DNA of 64,000 bases from assembly GCA_963726665.1 (NCBI GenBank), contig CAVSDW010000012.1, forward strand, positions 496,001 to 560,000, written 5' to 3'. The notes beneath the pieces were generated by a model. It searched no databases. It saw nothing but the letters and a program-made list of their open reading frames with translations, and had not been told where the DNA came from. Position numbers and translations under genes: made by a program. Source of the stretch: RPQJ01 sp963726665 (GTDB taxonomy: Bacteria; Pseudomonadota; Gammaproteobacteria; Steroidobacterales; Steroidobacteraceae). Below, piece by piece: positions 7,377-15,830 of this stretch; within the stretch, counting starts at the first letter, position 1, and each line of letters begins with the position of its first letter.

Positions 7377-8537
7377 ATGGAAGTAGGCCTCATCGCCCTC
7401 TGGGCCGGGCTGGCGGTCGTCACGGCAGGCCTGCTCATGCTGCTGCGCCCGGTCTGCCGCAAGTTGCGGCTGGTGGATCACCCTAATGAGCGCAAGCAGC
7501 ACGGTGAATCCGTCCCGCTCGCTGGCGGTGTCGCATTTGTGCTGGTGATCGTCCCCACCATGCTTTGCGCGGCCGCACTCCAGACGGTTTCGATTCAGCC
7601 CGAGTGGTGGGTCGTGCTGTTCACCGCCGTCGGATTGCTCGCGGTGGGCATCGTAGACGATCGGGTGGAACTGAAAGCTGGCATGCGCATGATCGCCCAG
7701 CTGGTCGCGGCACTTATCCTGGTCTACGTGGGCAACTTCCGGGTCGAGTCGATGGGCGCGCTCGGCGAACTCGGCCGGGCATCGGTGCCATTCACAGTGC
7801 TGGTGATCGTCACGTTCCTCAATGCCTGCAACATGGTGGACGGCGCCGACGGCCTGCTGGGCAGCGTGCTGCTTCCGCCGTTGGTTGCAGTCGCCTTCAT
7901 TGCCGGCGCGCCGCTCAGTTGGGGCGCCGGCATGCTGGCCGCGACCGTTTGCGGATTCCTGGTCTTCAACTGGCCGGGGAAGTCGGCCGCACGATCGCGC
8001 CTGCGCGTCTTCATGGGCAATGGCGGCGTGCTGTTCATTGCGCTATTCACCGCGGCCATTCTGATACAGGCCTCCGGCCGAGACGGCCCGCTGCAGCCAG
8101 GCGCAGTGGCATTGCTCACGCTCATACCTCTGTTGGATCTGGCGACCACCTGCGCCCGTCGCATCGTGCATCGGGTGTCACCGATGTCCGCGGATCGCGG
8201 GCACATTCATCATCGGTTGCTGATGGTGGGTTTTTCCCCAACCCAGATCGCCCTGACCTATCTGGGTGTGTCCGCGGCCGCCACTTTGACCGGCGTGTGG
8301 CTTCCGAAAGCCGGGGCAGACGGCTTTTGGCTGTGGGCGATCGCCGCCGCGATCCTGACGACCGCCACCATGATCGAGATCTGGCGATCAACTCGGGCAC
8401 GAGTCAGGGCGCACGCGCTGCAGCAGCAGCGGCCGGAGTTACCGTGCTCGCCCGAGTTAGCCCGGCCCCACGCGAGTGTGCCGAGAAAGCACGAGCACCC
8501 ATTGCCCGACGATTTCTTTAAGCGCACCGGCACTTGA
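7377..8537 (+). CDS. WecA/MraY-type polyprenyl-phosphate glycosyl-1-phosphate transferase
   Basis: 386 residues from the ATG at 7377, which begins right at the first membrane helix; the frame stays open upstream but that part looks non-coding. Family motifs seen are DHPNERKQHGESVPLAGG, the Mg-binding pair VGIVDDR and NACNMVDGADGL, and the HIHHRLL loop near residue 280. About ten hydrophobic segments are present. The enzyme should transfer a HexNAc-1-phosphate to undecaprenyl phosphate and so start repeat-unit assembly. It is the only initiating transferase visible here and a natural partner of the polysaccharide locus. It overlaps the ElyC/YdcF gene tail to tail by 81 bp. Confidence 0.85.
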   Translation: MEVGLIALWAGLAVVTAGLLMLLRPVCRKLRLVDHPNERKQHGESVPLAGGVAFVLVIVPTMLCAAALQTVSIQPEWWVVLFTAVGLLAVGIVDDRVELKAGMRMIAQLVAALILVYVGNFRVESMGALGELGRASVPFTVLVIVTFLNACNMVDGADGLLGSVLLPPLVAVAFIAGAPLSWGAGMLAATVCGFLVFNWPGKSAARSRLRVFMGNGGVLFIALFTAAILIQASGRDGPLQPGAVALLTLIPLLDLATTCARRIVHRVSPMSADRGHIHHRLLMVGFSPTQIALTYLGVSAAATLTGVWLPKAGADGFWLWAIAAAILTTATMIEIWRSTRARVRAHALQQQRPELPCSPELARPHASVPRKHEHPLPDDFFKRTGT

Positions 8538-9237
8538 AGACAGCGCCTCGGCGTCGGGCAGATAGCGCCACGGCACTGGCGGCGGTGCGCCGGCCTCGCG
8601 GTCCGTAACGGCCGGAATCACCTCGAGCCCCTGGATTTCGAATTCGCGCCGCGCGCGCTCCATGTGGAGCGCGGACGTCACCAGCAGGATGCGGTTGAGC
8701 CTGCGGGCATGCAGCAGTCGGGCGGAATACTCGGCATTTTGCTCGCGTGTTGCGACTCTCCTGCTCGAGCAGCATGGCCGAATCCGGCACGCCGAGGTCG
8801 CGCAGGAAGATCTGCATGGCCTGTGCTTCGGACATGACGCTGCAGGCGGGGTCGCTGCCGCCGCTCAGCACGATGAGTGGCGCTTTGCCGGCTTTGTAGA
8901 GACGCGCGGCGTGCCAGACGCGGTCGGCGCCGCGGAGCAGGTCCACGAACGGCCCTGGGGCCTCCGGCGGTGAGACTGAGCCACCGAGCACCACGATTGC
9001 GTCGGCGGACGGCAGAGAGGCGATGGGAACGTCGGGGTGGCGGGATTCGATGTGTGAGCGAATTGCGAGGCTGGCGGCCGGGGTGGACCAGAGCCAGAGC
9101 CACGACAATGCTCCGATCGCGAGAATCGAGGCGGCACGGTCGTGGCGGCGCCATAAGAACAGTAACGACAGGATGCTCAGCAGTAGCGCCGAGCCTAACG
9201 GCGAAATCATCAGTGTGACGTACTGGGCTAACGACAT
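8457..9237 (-). CDS. ElyC/SanA/YdcF family envelope protein, one frameshift as read
   Basis: An N-terminal two-helix membrane segment (ISPLGSALLLSILSLLFLW, then SILAIGALSWLWLW) is followed by the DUF218 core ADAIVVLGGSVSPPE, LIVLSGG and LLEQESRNTR. The frame shifts near 8755. The other frame continues the family exactly (ENAEYSARLLHARRLNR, then TSALHMERARREFE) to the stop at 8457. Removing one base in the GCAAAAT run restores a protein of about 259 residues. ElyC-like proteins affect lipid-carrier and envelope polysaccharide metabolism, which fits its neighbours, but the exact substrate is unknown. Confidence 0.75.
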
Positions 9238-9267
9238 ACGACCGCGCAACGTCTCGGTGCAATCAGG

Positions 9268-9883
9268 CTAGGCTGCATGGGATTGACGCCTTGATATGTT
9301 GGTGAAGCCGGACTGCTTTAGAACGTACTCAAGAGCTGCATTGTCCCAACCGAAGAGGTATTCACCTGCCTGGTGAATTTGGTGATTCAACATTGCCATA
9401 GGCGTAGCATTTCCTCAGAAAGCTCCGAAACGCCCAAAGCGATCCCAGAGACTCGCGTCACCACGCACACAGGCGGCGCACCATCTGTCGCTATCCGGGA
9501 CGACGACTCTAAAATGCCCCCCGGACTTAAGAACTCTCAATTCTTCAGCAAGAAGCCTTGGGACGTCCTCGTTGAAGTCAAGGTGTTCCGCGACACGGTC
9601 GGTGATCAGCAAAGACCTGCTCATTCCGGAATGGAAGGCTCTTGCGTATGCACCATGCGATTGACTGGTCTTTGTGATACCGCCTCACGTCGAGATTGAT
9701 CCAGCCCGGCTGCCCCGAACCGCCTGACCCGCCATTTACCTTCCGGTTGTCCAGCGTACGGAATCGTCCGATGCGATACCGCCTAATGGGAGAGCGCGCG
9801 CTGATCCAGCGAGTTCCACGGGTATTCGCCTCAAACCGGGGAATGTCGAACGTGCGCCGGTTTACCGGCAGTGCGGGAATCAT
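9268..9883 (-). pseudogene. SAM-dependent methyltransferase remnant
   Basis: Pieces of a COG4627-like methyltransferase read in order on this strand: GSGGSGQPGWINLDV (SAM-binding region), VAEHLDFNEDVPRLLAEELR, VLKSGGHFRVVVPDSDRW and a C-terminus around GEYLFGWDNAALEYVLKQSG. A frameshift lies near 9600, and an in-frame TGA near 9415 follows GRFGAF and precedes GNATPMAML. Base composition is less GC-rich than the flanking biosynthetic genes. It is probably a dead gene imported with the adjacent FkbM methyltransferase. Confidence 0.6.
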
Positions 9884-9937
9884 CACCTTCCCGATGCGAT
9901 GATAGAGGGCCCTTGGCAAGCCTTGAATATTTCCACC

Positions 9938-10702
9938 ATGTCCGCCCAACGATTGCGATTTGCCATGAGACAGCTAGTCAAGAAAGTAATCAGCCTGACG
10001 CCTTACCGTATTCATCGCGCACGCGATGCGAACCGCTTCCAGGCGATTCCTGAATGCTTGGCTGCGATTTCGCAGCGAGGATTCCAACCCAAGATAGTGT
10101 TTGATGGGGGGGCGAATATTGGCGACTTTGCACGCCTTTCTCGTCGCATTTTCGGTCCTCAACCTCAGATCCACATGTTTGAACCTCAGCCCGCATGCCT
10201 GCCCTTTCTCAAGAAGCTGGCTGACCAACCAGGCTTCCACTTCCATATGGCAGCACTCGGAGCCGTCACTGGAGAACATCTGGAACTCTCGGTGGATGCA
10301 GCCAACAATGTGACAACTGGAGCGCACATCACACCAAGCGGTACGGGGTCTTCAACGGTTTCCGTGCCAGTGATTGCGTTGGACGCCATTTTCGCCGAAA
10401 CGCTGGAACGCACGGACCGCGCTCTACTAAAGCTCGATCTACAGGGCTGGGAGTTGGAGGCGCTCAAAGGGGCAATCAAGGCATTGCCGCAGATTGAAAT
10501 TGTAATGTTGGAGGCTTCGTTCTTCGCCCAAGCCTATGAGCCCACAATTTCCGCCCTCGTGCGTTTCATGGCTGAAGCAGAATTCAGCCTTTACGACATC
10601 GCTTCGTTGGCCGCACGAAGACGGGACAATAGACCACGCCAAGCCGATTTTGTCTTCGTGAACAAACGCAGTGACCTTGCATCGGACACGACCTGGGACT
10701 GA
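9938..10702 (+). CDS. FkbM family methyltransferase
   Basis: 254 residues from the ATG at 9938; an in-frame ATG at 9899 would add 13 residues. The SAM-binding motif is VFDGGANIGDFA, followed by the acidic ribose-binding position in MFEPQPACLPF and the FkbM motif LLKLDLQGWELEALKGA. Such enzymes O-methylate sugars or other small substrates, so it may modify the polysaccharide. It lies opposite to the main locus and has lower GC, and a methyltransferase remnant sits beside it; together these suggest horizontal acquisition. Confidence 0.85.
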   Translation: MSAQRLRFAMRQLVKKVISLTPYRIHRARDANRFQAIPECLAAISQRGFQPKIVFDGGANIGDFARLSRRIFGPQPQIHMFEPQPACLPFLKKLADQPGFHFHMAALGAVTGEHLELSVDAANNVTTGAHITPSGTGSSTVSVPVIALDAIFAETLERTDRALLKLDLQGWELEALKGAIKALPQIEIVMLEASFFAQAYEPTISALVRFMAEAEFSLYDIASLAARRRDNRPRQADFVFVNKRSDLASDTTWD

Positions 10703-10807
10703 CCCCTGCACAAGTACCCAGTCAGAACTGCTGACGTCGTTGCGTGACAGGCAGGCTGCCAGAACGGTACTGGGCGACAAAACGCGTCCTTTCGATGCGG
10801 CCGGTCT

Positions 10808-11551
10808 TCAAGGCAGAATTTGTCCAATCTTGCTAACGTTCTTCCACACCAGCGTCGCAATTCCACCAGCGCTATTTTTCTTCAGCGCGCGGTAGTCCTC
10901 TCGGGACTTACGCAGGATACGACCCATGGAACGATTGCTTTCACCACCAACGCGCATCTTAACCAGCACGCGGGGAACGTAGGCAGGGCGCACCTTCCCC
11001 TGCCCGAAATAGCGAAGAATCGCGTCATAGTCGGCGGCAATCCGGAAACTTGTGTCGAAAGCCCCCCATTGCTCGATGACCTGGCGTCTTAGGTACAACG
11101 TCGGGTGCGGTGGCATCCAGCCACTGGGCAGTCGCGCCGGCGAGTACTCACCCGACCGCCAACGACGGATTACGCGACTGGTGTCGCCCTGCGCGACGTA
11201 GTCCAGATCGCCGTAGACCGCATCAACTGTTGGATCGGAAAATGCCACGGCCACGTCGGCCAGCACGCGCTCGTCGGCGTACAGGTCGTCCGAATGCATG
11301 AGGCCAATGACGTCGCCGGTGGCGCGAGCGATACCCTTATTGAGAGCGTCATAGATGCCCTTGTCCGGCTCGCTGACCAGGACCGCGATCTCGTCTCGGC
11401 GAGCCTGCAGTATTTCGAGCGTGCCGTCCGTCGAGGCGCCGTCGATCACCACGTGCTGAACATCCCGCCAGGTCTGGGCGCGCACGCTGTCGAGCGCGTC
11501 GCCGATGGTGGCAACGCGGTTATAGACGGCCGTAATGACCGAGATCTTCAA
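10808..11551 (-). CDS. Family 2 glycosyltransferase
   Basis: 247 residues from a TTG at 11551 that overlaps the fcl stop (TTGA), the same coupling seen elsewhere in this locus; the family core ISVITAVYNRVATI begins immediately. Motifs are VIDGASTDGTLEIL, the metal-binding HSDD, and a WcaE-like middle (DAVYGDLDYV, then HPTLYLRRQVIEQWGAFD). It should transfer one sugar during repeat-unit synthesis on the cytoplasmic face. It is the last gene of the long minus-strand locus. Confidence 0.85.
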   Translation of the reverse strand: MKISVITAVYNRVATIGDALDSVRAQTWRDVQHVVIDGASTDGTLEILQARRDEIAVLVSEPDKGIYDALNKGIARATGDVIGLMHSDDLYADERVLADVAVAFSDPTVDAVYGDLDYVAQGDTSRVIRRWRSGEYSPARLPSGWMPPHPTLYLRRQVIEQWGAFDTSFRIAADYDAILRYFGQGKVRPAYVPRVLVKMRVGGESNRSMGRILRKSREDYRALKKNSAGGIATLVWKNVSKIGQILP

Positions 11552-12478
11552 TGCGTGTCGCGGTACCAGGCGTAGGTGGCGGCGATGCCATCCTGCAGGC
11601 TGACACTCGGCTTCCACCCGAGGGCCGTGGCCCGTGAGGTGTCGAGCAGCTTGCGAGGCGTGCCGTCAGGCTTGGAGGCATCGAACACGATGCGGCCGGG
11701 ATACTCGACCGCGGCGGCCACCATCTCCGCGAGTTCACGGATCGTGACGTCGCTACCACACCCCACATTCACCAGTTCTTCGCCTTCGTACGTACGCATC
11801 AGGTGCAAGATGGCCTTCGCCAAGTCATCTACGTACAGGAACTCGCGTCGGGGCGTGCCCGTGCCCCACACGACGACCTCCGCATCGCCGCGCAGCTTGG
11901 CCTCGTGGAAGCGTCGGATCAGGGCCGGCAGCACATGCGAGTTCTGCAGGTCGAAGTTGTCGCCGGGCCCGTACAGGTTGGTCGGCATCAGCGAGATGGC
12001 GTTGAAGCCATACTGCCGGCGGTACGCCTGGCACATCTTGATGCCGGCGATCTTGGCGATGGCGTACCACTCGTTGGTCGGCTCCAGCGGGCCGGTGAGC
12101 AGCACGTCCTCGCGCATCGGCTGCGGCGCGAGCTTGGGATAGATGCAGCTCGATCCGAGGAAAGCAGAGCTTGCGCACACCCGGCCTGCCGCGCCGACTC
12201 GATGACGTTGGTCTGGATCTGCAGGTTGTCGCGAATGAAGTCGGCGGGGTACGTGCTGTTGGCCAGGATGCCGCCCACCTTCGCCGCGGCAAGGATCACG
12301 TATTTCGGGCCGTTCCGCGTCGAAGAACGCCGCGACGGCCGCCTGGTCGCGCAGATCCAGCTCGCGGCTGGTCCTGAGCAGCAGGTTGTCGTAGCCCTCG
12401 CGCTGCAGCTCGCGCACGGTGGCCGACCCGACCAGCCCGCGGTGGCCCGCCACGAAGATCGCGGTCGGACTTATTCAT
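11548..12478 (-). CDS. fcl: GDP-L-fucose synthase, copy 2, frameshifted as read
   Basis: The family sequence is complete but spread over frames: AIFVAGHRGLVGSATV, LAAAKVGGILANSTYPADFI, LGSSCIYPKLAPQPMRED, YAIAKIAGIKMCQAYRRQYG (catalytic Tyr/Lys), WGTGTPRREFLYVDDLAKAI and FDASKPDGTPRKLLDTSR. Breaks lie near 12460, 12303, 12175 and 12160, and each is repaired by removing one base (an extra C, A, G and T). No nonsense codon or deletion is needed, so the gene is probably intact in the organism. It converts GDP-4-keto-6-deoxymannose to GDP-L-fucose and lies directly after gmd, overlapping its end. Confidence 0.8.
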
Positions 12479-13568
12479 GGCGAGGATGAACCGGAAGCCT
12501 TGGCGCTTCAGGTGCGCGTCGCGCCGGGCCAGTTCGACGTCGGCCGCCACCATCTCCTTCACGAGCGCCGTCGAACGAGATCTCCGGCTTCCAGCCGAGC
12601 CGCGTGCGCGCCTTGGTGCTGTCGCCGAGCAGGGTCTCGACCTCGGCCGGCCGGAAGTAGCGTGGGTCGACTTTCGACGATGCACTCGCCCGGTCGCCGG
12701 GTCGACGCCCTCCTCGTTCACGCCCTCGCCCCGCCATTCGATCGCGATGCCCAAGCTCGGCCGCCACACGCTCGACGAACTCGCGCACCGAGTGCTGCTC
12801 GCCCGTGGCGATGACGTAGTCGTCCGGCGTCTCCTGCTGCAGCATCAGCCATTGCGCCTCGACGTAGTCGCGCGCGTGCCCCCAGTCGCGCAAGGCGTCG
12901 AGATTGCCGAGGTACAGGCACTGGTCCGAGTCCCTCGCTGAATGCGCGCGAGCCCGCGGGTGATCTTGCGCGTGACGAACGTCTCGCCGCGGATCGGGCG
13001 ACTCATGGTTGAAGAGGATGCCGTTGCAGGCATACAGGCCGTACGCTTCGCGGTAGTTGACCGTGATCCAGTAGGCGTAGAGCTTCGCCGCGCCATAGGG
13101 CGAACGCGGGATAAAACGGCGTCGTCTCCTTCTGCGGGATCTCCTGCACCTTGCCGTACATCTCCGAGGTCGAGGCCTGGTAGAAGCGCGTCTTCTTCTC
13201 CAGGCCCAGGATGCGGATGGCCTCGAGCAACCGCAGCGTGCCGAGCGCGTCGGCATTGGCCGTGTACTCGGGCGTCTCGAAGCGAGACCGCCACGTGGCT
13301 CTGCGCCGCCAGGTTGTAGATCTCGTCGGGCTGCACCTGCTGGACGACCCGGATCAGGTTGGTCGCGTCCGTCAGGTCGCCGTAGTGCAGTTTCAAGCCC
13401 GACGCCTCGCTCGTGCGGATCCTGGTACAGGTGGTCGATGCGGTCGGTGTTGAACGACGAGGCCCGGCGCTTGATGCCGTGCACCTCGTAACCCTTTGCG
13501 AGCAGGAACTCGGCGAGGTACGCACCGTCCTGGCCGGTAATGCCGGTAATCAGCGCAATCTTGCTCAT
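12471..13568 (-). CDS. gmd: GDP-mannose 4,6-dehydratase, many frameshifts as read
   Basis: The N-terminus is typical (ALITGITGQDGAYLAEFLL, then GIKRRASSFNTDRIDHLY). The family continues across all three frames: LHYGDLTDATNLIRVVQQ, EIYNLAAQSHVAVS, FYQASTSEMYGKVQEIPQ (catalytic region), SPYGAAKLYAYWITVNYREA, GETFVTRKITRGLARI, LYLGNLDALRDWGHARDYVE and DPRYFRPAEVETLLGD. At least eight breaks lie near 13.41, 13.28, 13.11, 13.00, 12.94, 12.76, 12.68 and 12.57 kb, all one-base type. Residue-level conservation is intact, arguing for sequence error. It makes GDP-4-keto-6-deoxymannose for the adjacent fucose synthase. Confidence 0.8.
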   Translation of the reverse strand: MSKIALITGITGQDGAYLAEFLLAKGYEVHGIKRRASSFNTDRIDHLYQDPHERGVGLETALRRPDGRDQPDPGRPAGAARRDLQPGGAEPRGGLASRRPSTRPMPTRSARCGCSRPSASWAWRRRRASTRPRPRRCTARCRRSRRRRRRRFIPRSPYGAAKLYAYWITVNYREAYGLYACNGILFNHESPDPRRDVRHAQDHPRARAHSARDSDQCLYLGNLDALRDWGHARDYVEAQWLMLQQETPDDYVIATGEQHSVREFVERVAAELGHRDRMAGRGRERGGRRPGDRASASSKVDPRYFRPAEVETLLGDSTKARTRLGWKPEISFDGAREGDGGGRRRTGPARRAPEAPRLPVHPRHE

Positions 13569-13712
13569 TTGGCCCCGCTTCCAGGAATCGTAAAACGTCG
13601 CGAGCCCGCACAGGTTTCAGTGCGCGACCGCACAACAATGTGCGCGACCCGAACTAGATTGGCAGACAGCGGCACCCCAGTCATAAAGTTGCAGTTAATC
13701 AGTCCCTTGTAT

Positions 13713-14762
13713 TCACCCATCCGCTCGACTCCTGCGGAGTCGCCGACGACCCCAGCTTATCACTGGCATTTCGATGTAACGATGCATCGCCGCCGCCACA
13801 AAAACCACAATCGGTCCTGTTATTGCAAGCAGCAGAAATGCCGCAGCGAACTCGCCGCCGTCTACGGAAAGTATCGACTTAGCCATCCATATGACTGGCT
13901 CATGTACCAGGTAAATCGGGTAGGACGCCGCTCCAAGCCAGACCAATGCCTGCGCCCCCAATAGCGAATTCACCTTTCCCGATCCGTGAAGTACAAATGC
14001 AAACACAAGCATCCAAATGTGAAGCCCAATGTATGGGGAATATGGCAAGAGCAAGAGGACCCCGAGAAACGTTAGTATCCACCCAGCCAACGCCCTGCTT
14101 CCACTTCGAGTTGCCTCGTAGACAAGGTACGAGATCATTCCTACCCAGAAGAAGTGAATGCTGTACGGAAGAAACGCATTTGTGAAACTGCCAAGTACTG
14201 GCTTGACTACGCGAAACGCTATGATCGCAATCAGTGAAAAGAAGATGATCCCTTTGGCGCCTAGTCGCAGAAGATACACAAACAGCGGGGCAACGAGGTA
14301 GAACTGCCATTCGAGTGATATCGACCACGCCGGGTTCAGAATATCGCTTCCCGATCCCCGCATCGTGTTCGGCAAGGCCCCAAACAACATGACGGCATGA
14401 CTGGCGACAGCCGCCCACCGATCCTCCGGTGCGACTCGGATCGGCATGAGTCCTGCGGCTTGCGCGAGAAGCGCAATCAAGATGCAAATGACAAACGTCG
14501 GATACAGCCTGAGGAATCGACGTGCAACAAAAATCGAGTAGCCTTCTCGCGACTTTATTAACAGGCCCGTCACAACAAATCCGCTCAGGATCATGAACAC
14601 GTCAACAGCGCGCGCACCGTCTGTGACGATCTGAACGGAGCGCGGCAGCAGTTCCCACGCCCCAGATATCGTGAGCACGTGGTACACAAAGACCCACATC
14701 GCCAACAGGCCGCGAAGCCCATCAAGTTCGATCACATGCGGACTGGGCTGGGGAGTGGGCAT
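13713..14762 (-). CDS. Acyltransferase family 3 membrane protein
   Basis: 349 residues from the ATG at 14762; a GTG at 14828 would add 22 residues. The protein opens with the family signature HVIELDGLRGLLAMWVFVYH (putative catalytic His at the end) and DVFMILSGFVVTGLL, then VARRFLRLYPTFVICIL. About ten membrane helices follow, with PAWSISLEWQFYLVAPL in the middle. Such enzymes O-acylate cell-surface glycans. Base composition is clearly lower in GC than the neighbouring glycosyltransferases, suggesting separate acquisition. About 144 bp without a gene separate it from gmd. Confidence 0.85.
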   Translation of the reverse strand: MPTPQPSPHVIELDGLRGLLAMWVFVYHVLTISGAWELLPRSVQIVTDGARAVDVFMILSGFVVTGLLIKSREGYSIFVARRFLRLYPTFVICILIALLAQAAGLMPIRVAPEDRWAAVASHAVMLFGALPNTMRGSGSDILNPAWSISLEWQFYLVAPLFVYLLRLGAKGIIFFSLIAIIAFRVVKPVLGSFTNAFLPYSIHFFWVGMISYLVYEATRSGSRALAGWILTFLGVLLLLPYSPYIGLHIWMLVFAFVLHGSGKVNSLLGAQALVWLGAASYPIYLVHEPVIWMAKSILSVDGGEFAAAFLLLAITGPIVVFVAAAMHRYIEMPVISWGRRRLRRSRADG

Positions 14763-14946
14763 CCGGCTCGATGATGACCCTGGCAAACTCAGAGCGACTT
14801 GCTCCTTAAGAAGAAACTCCAGTTCCACACGTGCAACGAATGGCAGCGGCTTTCGTGCGCAGTTGATCGCATCGCATGAGAGGCATCAGAACCGTTCTTG
14901 CGCCTGTCGGCTTCCGGTAGATGACGAAACACGACGCGTGTCGGCC

Positions 14947-15828
14947 CTATTGCCCCGGCTTTTGAACAAATTCCTGCGCCTTGGCAACGATCATGAATTC
15001 ATAGGTCGCCATCATTCGGCAGTAAGTCCAGCCGGCACGGCCGTCGAGGAATCCGAGACGGAGGACGTACATGTAAAGAAAACGAAACAACGGCCGGAAT
15101 GGCACGTGAAGCGACAAGTCTTTCAACGCGCGCCGACGCCGCGTTGGAGCGGTTGAAAGCAGGCCCGCCCAATCGATCCGCCCACCCTTACGCAGTCGCG
15201 CCACCGTTGCCCGCGCCTCGTCCGTCGAGTATCGATTATGCCTTTCGAACCAGTCCGCGAGGCCCTTCGAGAACGAATAGTGCAGGTACGCCTGCTTCAG
15301 CGTTCCTACGCGCTGCGGATCGAGCGTCTCGCGCTGGCCATGCCCAACCTGCGCAAATCTAAGCGCCTTCTTCCGTCCGAGACGCACCTGGTAGGTCGGA
15401 TACATGCCGGAGTAACGCAGCCACCGGCCCAGGAACATCAGGCGTGACGGGATGCGATACGCATCGAAACCCTGATCCACGACGGCGCGTCGAATTTCCT
15501 CCCGGAGTTCGTCCGTCAACACTTCGTCCGCGTCCAGGTGCAGAATCCAGTTGTTCGCAAATTGGATGTTGTCCAGCGCAAAGTTCCGTTGGCCGGCAAA
15601 ATTATCGAACACGCGCTGATACGTCCTAGCGCCCAGGCTCTGTGCCACGTGCATGGTCTGATCCGTACTGAACGAGTCGAGCAAGACGATGTCATCGAAG
15701 CCATGCAGGGCAGCGATGCAGGTGCTGATGTTCTGCTCTTCATTGAGCGTCAGGATCAGGACGGAAACCGGTACGGCCTTCGGATCCGGCAGCCCCGGTT
15801 CCCCGCCTCCCGGCACCTGCCGAGCCAT
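14947..15828 (-). CDS. Family 2 glycosyltransferase (WaaE/KdtX-like)
   Basis: 293 residues from the ATG at 15828, two bases after the carbamoyltransferase stop. Motifs are VSVLILTLNEEQNISTC, IVLLDSFSTDQT, the DxD-bearing ILHLDADEVL, and the WaaE-type segment YRIPSRLMFLGRWLRYSGMY. The basic C-terminal region (FRFLYMYVLRLGFLDGRAG) is typical of this subfamily. It likely adds a sugar to a core or repeat unit. Confidence 0.85.
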   Translation of the reverse strand: MARQVPGGGEPGLPDPKAVPVSVLILTLNEEQNISTCIAALHGFDDIVLLDSFSTDQTMHVAQSLGARTYQRVFDNFAGQRNFALDNIQFANNWILHLDADEVLTDELREEIRRAVVDQGFDAYRIPSRLMFLGRWLRYSGMYPTYQVRLGRKKALRFAQVGHGQRETLDPQRVGTLKQAYLHYSFSKGLADWFERHNRYSTDEARATVARLRKGGRIDWAGLLSTAPTRRRRALKDLSLHVPFRPLFRFLYMYVLRLGFLDGRAGWTYCRMMATYEFMIVAKAQEFVQKPGQ

Positions 15829-15830
15829 CG

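Noticed and set aside
6100..13500. A transposon carrying the two fcl genes
   Set aside because: No transposase, terminal inverted repeats or target duplications were found; ordinary duplication explains the two copies.
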